From contig JALOAH010000001.1 of assembly GCA_023228865.1 (NCBI GenBank), forward strand, positions 72,178-136,177: a DNA stretch of 64,000 nt. The letters are read 5' to 3'. The position numbers and the translations under genes are program-made. The notes below the pieces were generated by a model. That model had not been told where the DNA came from. It was given only the letters and a program-made list of their open reading frames with translations, and searched no databases. Source of the DNA: Porticoccaceae bacterium (GTDB lineage Bacteria > Pseudomonadota > Gammaproteobacteria > Pseudomonadales > Porticoccaceae). Positions 60,740-64,000 of the stretch are shown here, piece after piece. The first letter of the stretch is position 1. Every line of letters starts with the position of its first letter.

Positions 60740-60803
60740 ATCACCAGCTGGGCTGGCTCCTGCAAGTAAATGATTTTTCAGAAGGAACCAGCCCTGCTGG
60801 CGA
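60740..60803. repeat. REP pair upstream of mutT
   Basis: Inverted 60740-60763 and direct 60781-60803, head to head, within the 302-bp gap 60697-60998, which also contains the MITE-like element at 60859-60979. No gene seen. Confidence 0.8.
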
Positions 60804-60858
60804 TGCATGAAAATTCTGTAAGACAGACAATATCAAATTGAAGCAACACTAACGGGAT

Positions 60859-60979
60859 GCACTGACTTAAGCCGTCATTCCCGCGCAGGCGGGAATCCAA
60901 GAGTCTCGACACCCTGAAAAAAATGGATTCCCGCCTGCGCGGGAATGACGAAAACCTGGCTTTGGCGTTAAGTCAGTGC
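60859..60979. mobile_element. MITE-like palindromic element, copy 2
   Basis: 121 bp, ends GCACTGACTTAA / TTAAGTCAGTGC, inner arms GTCATTCCCGCGCAGGCGGG and its complement, loop about 25 bp. Better preserved than copy 1 (40381-40490). No coding capacity, no clear target-site duplication. Confidence 0.8.
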
Positions 60980-60998
60980 TATTCATACTAACAGCCTG

Positions 60999-62207
60999 TC
61001 AGGTTCTGTATTCCGCATTGATGGTGACGTACTCGTGGGAAAAATCCGTCGTCCAAACGGTTTCGCTGATACTTCCTCTACCCAGATTGATGCTGATAAC
61101 AATTTCCTCCTGGTTCATCACCGCCTGGCCTGCAGCTTCAGTATAGCTCGCGGCTCTGCCACCGTTTTCGGCGATAAGCACATCCCCCAGTTTCACGGAG
61201 ATTTTATCCACGTCCAAACTGTCGACCCCGGCGCGGCCAATGGCAGCGAGAATTCTCCCCCAGTTGGGGTCGGAGGCAAAGAGCGCGGTTTTTACCAGTG
61301 GCGATTCTGCCACGGCATAGGCAACTTTCAGGCATTCTTCTTTTGTGGCCGCCCCGGTCACCGCCACTGTGACGAACTTGGTGGCGCCTTCACCGTCGCG
61401 AATTATGGCCTGAGCCAGTTCGATGAGAACGCCATCGAGCGCCTGTTGAAAAAGCGCCTCATTGGCCGGGGTGATGGGCACAGCGGATTTGCCCGTAGCC
61501 ACCAGGGTGACAGCATCATTGGTGGAGGTATCGCCGTCCACCGTGATGCGGTTAAACGAACGCTCGACGCTCAGAGACAACATTTTTTGCAGCAAGGCCT
61601 GATCCACCTGAGCATCGGTGGCGACATAGCCGAGCATGGTGGCCATATTGGGTTTGATCATCCCCGCCCCTTTGGAGATGCCAGTCAGAGTGACAAGGCG
61701 CCCGTCTATTGCCACCTGAACGCTGGCGCCCTTGGGCCTGGTATCTGTGGTCATGATGCCGATACCGGCGTCGCGCCAGCCATCTTCGCGGCAATTTTCA
61801 AGGGTTGCACCGAGGGCGGCAATAATTTTCTCCACCGGCAGGGGTTCGCCGATAACTCCGGTGGAATAGGGCAGTACATCTTCGCTTTTACAATTGGCAA
61901 TAGCGGCCAGCGCTTCGCACACCCGCGCGGCATTTTCGAGACCGGGTTTTCCCGTTCCGGCGTTGGCATTGCCGGTGTTGGTGACCAGGTATTGCGGTGT
62001 TCCCCTGTGGAGATGCTGTTTGGCGAGCTGCACGGGAGCGGCGCAAAAGGCGTTTTGGGTGAAACAGGCGGCAATGCTGGCATCGCGATTAAAGGCCATG
62101 ATCACCAGGTCTTTCTTGCCTGGCTTTTTAATACCGGCGGAACCGGTGCCGAGACGAAACCCCGCAACCGGGTGCAGGGTGGGAAAGGTATCTTTGCCGA
62201 CGGCCAT
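60999..62207 (-). CDS. argJ: Bifunctional ornithine acetyltransferase/N-acetylglutamate synthase
   Basis: Recycles the acetyl group from N-acetylornithine to glutamate. 402 residues of one polypeptide that cuts itself at the KPNMA-TMLG site, leaving Thr as the new N-terminus and nucleophile of the beta chain. DPNWGRI and the GDTSTNDAV segment are typical. With argH in the same window it gives two of the arginine genes. Separated from secA by 154 bp with REPs. Confidence 0.96.
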   Translation of the reverse strand: MAVGKDTFPTLHPVAGFRLGTGSAGIKKPGKKDLVIMAFNRDASIAACFTQNAFCAAPVQLAKQHLHRGTPQYLVTNTGNANAGTGKPGLENAARVCEALAAIANCKSEDVLPYSTGVIGEPLPVEKIIAALGATLENCREDGWRDAGIGIMTTDTRPKGASVQVAIDGRLVTLTGISKGAGMIKPNMATMLGYVATDAQVDQALLQKMLSLSVERSFNRITVDGDTSTNDAVTLVATGKSAVPITPANEALFQQALDGVLIELAQAIIRDGEGATKFVTVAVTGAATKEECLKVAYAVAESPLVKTALFASDPNWGRILAAIGRAGVDSLDVDKISVKLGDVLIAENGGRAASYTEAAGQAVMNQEEIVISINLGRGSISETVWTTDFSHEYVTINAEYRT

Positions 62208-62268
62208 GACTGTTCCTTTGGGGTTGTTACGCGTTGCTAGTTGTCGGGGTGTTTGTGTGATAGCAAAA

Positions 62269-62332
62269 ATCGCCAGCAGGCTGGCTCCTACAAATCAATG
62301 ATTTTTTCGGTAGGAGCCAGCCCTGCTGGCGA
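62269..62332. repeat. REP pair between secA and argJ
   Basis: Inverted 62269-62291 and direct 62310-62332, head to head. It may serve as the secA terminator. Confidence 0.8.
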
Positions 62333-62361
62333 CGTTATTTTAATGCCACGCTGCGTTGAGG

Positions 62362-64000
62362 TTAAGACAGCTTGCCGTGGCACTGCTTGTATTTTTTGCC
62401 CGAGCCACAGGGGCAGGGATCGTTGCGACCCACTTTTTCGTCCTCGCGAACAAAAGGCTGTTGTTGAGCTGGCGCCTCCTCCGGCTGCTCAGGACTATCC
62501 AGCGCAGTGGTTTCGTCGTGACGGAAGTCCATCTTTTGTTTGGCCTGAGCTTCCAGCTGGCGGCGCTCCATCTCTTCAACATCGTCGTGGCTGCGCACTT
62601 CAATACGGCTGAGATAGCGAATGGTGTCCTGTTTCATGTTGTTGATCATGGCCTCAAACAACTGGAAGGATTCGCGCTTGTATTCCTGCTTGGGGTTTTT
62701 CTGGGCGTAGGCGCGCAAGCCGATGCCCTGGCGCAGGTGATCCATATTGGAAAGGTGTTCTTTCCATAGCAGATCGAGCACCTGCAGCATCACCTGCTTT
62801 TCGATGACGCGAATATCCGGGCCGATTCTGGCGCATTTTTCGTCATAGGCATCGGCGACTTCTTCAATAATCCGCTCGCGAAGTTTTTCTTCGTGAAGAC
62901 GCTTGTCTTCCGCCAGCCACTGCTGCACCGGCAGGCTGACGCCAAATTCAACCGCCAGCGTTTCTTCAAGCCCGTCGATATCCCACTGTTCGGCGAGGCT
63001 TTGGGGGGGAATGTAGCTGTCGATGGTGGCGTTGACCACGTCTTGGCGAATCGCGCGAATCATGTCGCCGATGTCCGTGGATTCGAGAAGCTCATCCCGC
63101 TGTTCATAGATCACTTTGCGCTGGTCGTTGGCAACATCATCAAACTCCAGCAATTGCTTGCGAATATCGAAGTTGCGCCCTTCAACTTTGCGCTGTGCCT
63201 TTTCGATGGAGCTGGTGACCATGCGGTGCTCGATGGCCTCCCCTTCCATGCCCAGGGCGCGCATCATGTTGCGCACTCGGTCGGAGGCAAACAGGCGCAT
63301 CAGCGGGTCTTCCAATGACAAATAGAAGCGGGACAGGCCTGGGTCGCCCTGGCGCCCGGCGCGACCGCGCAGCTGGTTGTCGATACGGCGGGATTCGTGG
63401 CGCTCGGTGCCAATGATATGGAGGCCACCAAGCTGCGCGGTGGTGGTGACAGGTTCAAAGGGCAGCGGACTCAGGCCGAGGAACTGCCAGCAATCCCGCA
63501 GCGCCTTTTGTTTGTTGGCCACAGAGGCGCTCTCCAGCTTGGCGCGATTTTTTTCATCGATAAACTGTTCCACCCAAACATCGGTGAGCCTCTCGAAGAG
63601 GTTGTCATCGCTGGCGCTAACATCGGCAGGGGCGAGTTCGTGTTGCTGCCACCAGGCCAGCAGTTCGGCAAAGTCAAAGGGCTGCAGCTGAATATCGGTG
63701 CCGCGACCGGCCATATTGGTGGCCACGGTGATGCTGCCCAAACGACCGGCTTCGGCAATCACCTGAGCTTCGCGCTCGTGCTGTTTGGCGTTGAGAACAT
63801 TGTGGGGGAGTCCGGCTTTTTTCATCAGCGCAGAAAGTATTTCCGAGTTTTCCACCGAGGCGGTGCCCACCAGCACAGGGGCGCCCATACGGTGAATGGT
63901 GCGCAGATGTTCGATCACCGCGTCAAATTTTTCCCGCTGGGTGAGGTAGATAAGATCGTTGAGATCGCGGCGCTGAATCGCCCTGTTGGTGGGAATCACC
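62362..64000 (-). CDS. secA: Preprotein translocase ATPase SecA, N-terminus cut by window edge
   Basis: Motor of the Sec pathway. 545 residues of the C-terminal part are present: NBD2 with [10 protein letters not shown] and the [19 protein letters not shown] motif, the helical scaffold and wing, and the C-terminal zinc motif [13 protein letters not shown]. Between GRGTDI and GGLHIIG there are about 87 residues, compared with about 38 in E. coli SecA, so NBD2 carries an extra segment. The frame is open to the right edge, where VIPTN-like sequence shows it continues. Confidence 0.96.
   Translation of the reverse strand, partial: VIPTNRAIQRRDLNDLIYLTQREKFDAVIEHLRTIHRMGAPVLVGTASVENSEILSALMKKAGLPHNVLNAKQHEREAQVIAEAGRLGSITVATNMAGRGTDIQLQPFDFAELLAWWQQHELAPADVSASDDNLFERLTDVWVEQFIDEKNRAKLESASVANKQKALRDCWQFLGLSPLPFEPVTTTAQLGGLHIIGTERHESRRIDNQLRGRAGRQGDPGLSRFYLSLEDPLMRLFASDRVRNMMRALGMEGEAIEHRMVTSSIEKAQRKVEGRNFDIRKQLLEFDDVANDQRKVIYEQRDELLESTDIGDMIRAIRQDVVNATIDSYIPPQSLAEQWDIDGLEETLAVEFGVSLPVQQWLAEDKRLHEEKLRERIIEEVADAYDEKCARIGPDIRVIEKQVMLQVLDLLWKEHLSNMDHLRQGIGLRAYAQKNPKQEYKRESFQLFEAMINNMKQDTIRYLSRIEVRSHDDVEEMERRQLEAQAKQKMDFRHDETTALDSPEQPEEAPAQQQPFVREDEKVGRNDPCPCGSGKKYKQCHGKLS

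Noticed and set aside
61035..62240. 401-codon plus-strand frame opposite argJ
   Set aside because: Shadow of argJ; composition typical of antisense frames.

Overview
The window looks like chromosomal DNA of a free-living, type IV-piliated gammaproteobacterium. Gene order is close to Pseudomonas and its relatives in several blocks: aroB-aroK-pilQPONM diverging from the PBP1A gene; nudE/yrfG/hslR/hslO/pckA; hemY-hemX-hemD-hemC-algR-algZ diverging from argH; lptM-lysA-dapF-DUF484; fxsA-groES-groEL; ampE-ampD-DUF1631-nadC next to pilA and pilBCD-coaE-yacG; mutT-argJ-secA. A marine Cellvibrionales-type lineage is my best guess, but it is inference only; no rRNA or tRNA gene is visible to settle it.

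Layout. 1-3627: glutamate synthase large subunit, cut by the left edge. 4110-11129: shikimate genes aroB and aroK, and the pilus alignment and secretin operon pilMNOPQ. 11264-18807: class A penicillin-binding protein, Nudix and HAD hydrolases, heat-shock proteins HslR and HslO (Hsp33), and PEP carboxykinase. 18889-25394: late haem genes plus the AlgZ/AlgR two-component system. 25473-31018: arginine and lysine synthesis, LptM lipoprotein, DUF484 and SIMPL proteins. 31154-34016: a nitrogen-sensing block (PII, AmtB, PII, TorF-like outer-membrane protein) behind a sigma-54 promoter and an NtrC-type site. 34594-37418: chaperonins. 37851-44551: cell-wall recycling (AmpG-like, AmpE, AmpD), DUF1631 and NadC. 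44688-47466: an unusual AT-richer four-gene cassette (HTTM-like membrane protein, small membrane protein, DCC thiol-disulfide protein, beta-propeller) between nadC and pilA. 47604-53567: major pilin, PilB, PilC, PilD, CoaE, YacG. 53776-59887: a REP-associated tyrosine transposase (RAYT) gene and a minor-pilin block with two FimT/GspH paralogues, PilW, an oversized PilX, a PilV-like prepilin with an extra domain, PilE, and no PilY1. 60286-64000: MutT, ArgJ and the C-terminal part of SecA.

Themes. Most of the type IV pilus machinery is here (motor, platform, peptidase, alignment complex, secretin, pilins), and AlgZ/AlgR, which controls minor pilins in Pseudomonas aeruginosa, is encoded in the same window. 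The intergenic DNA is rich in repeats. About 45 REP-like palindromes with a constant head and tail but varying, base-paired stems lie mostly right of 30 kb, on both sides of the RAYT gene. A second family built on CGCCGAG/CTCGGCG units often accompanies them, a third resembles GTGGGAACCCTG-type palindromes, and a two-copy 110-121 bp element with terminal inverted repeats is also present. Some repeats run into gene ends: they supply the stop codons of coaE and yacG and the last codons of coaE and argH.
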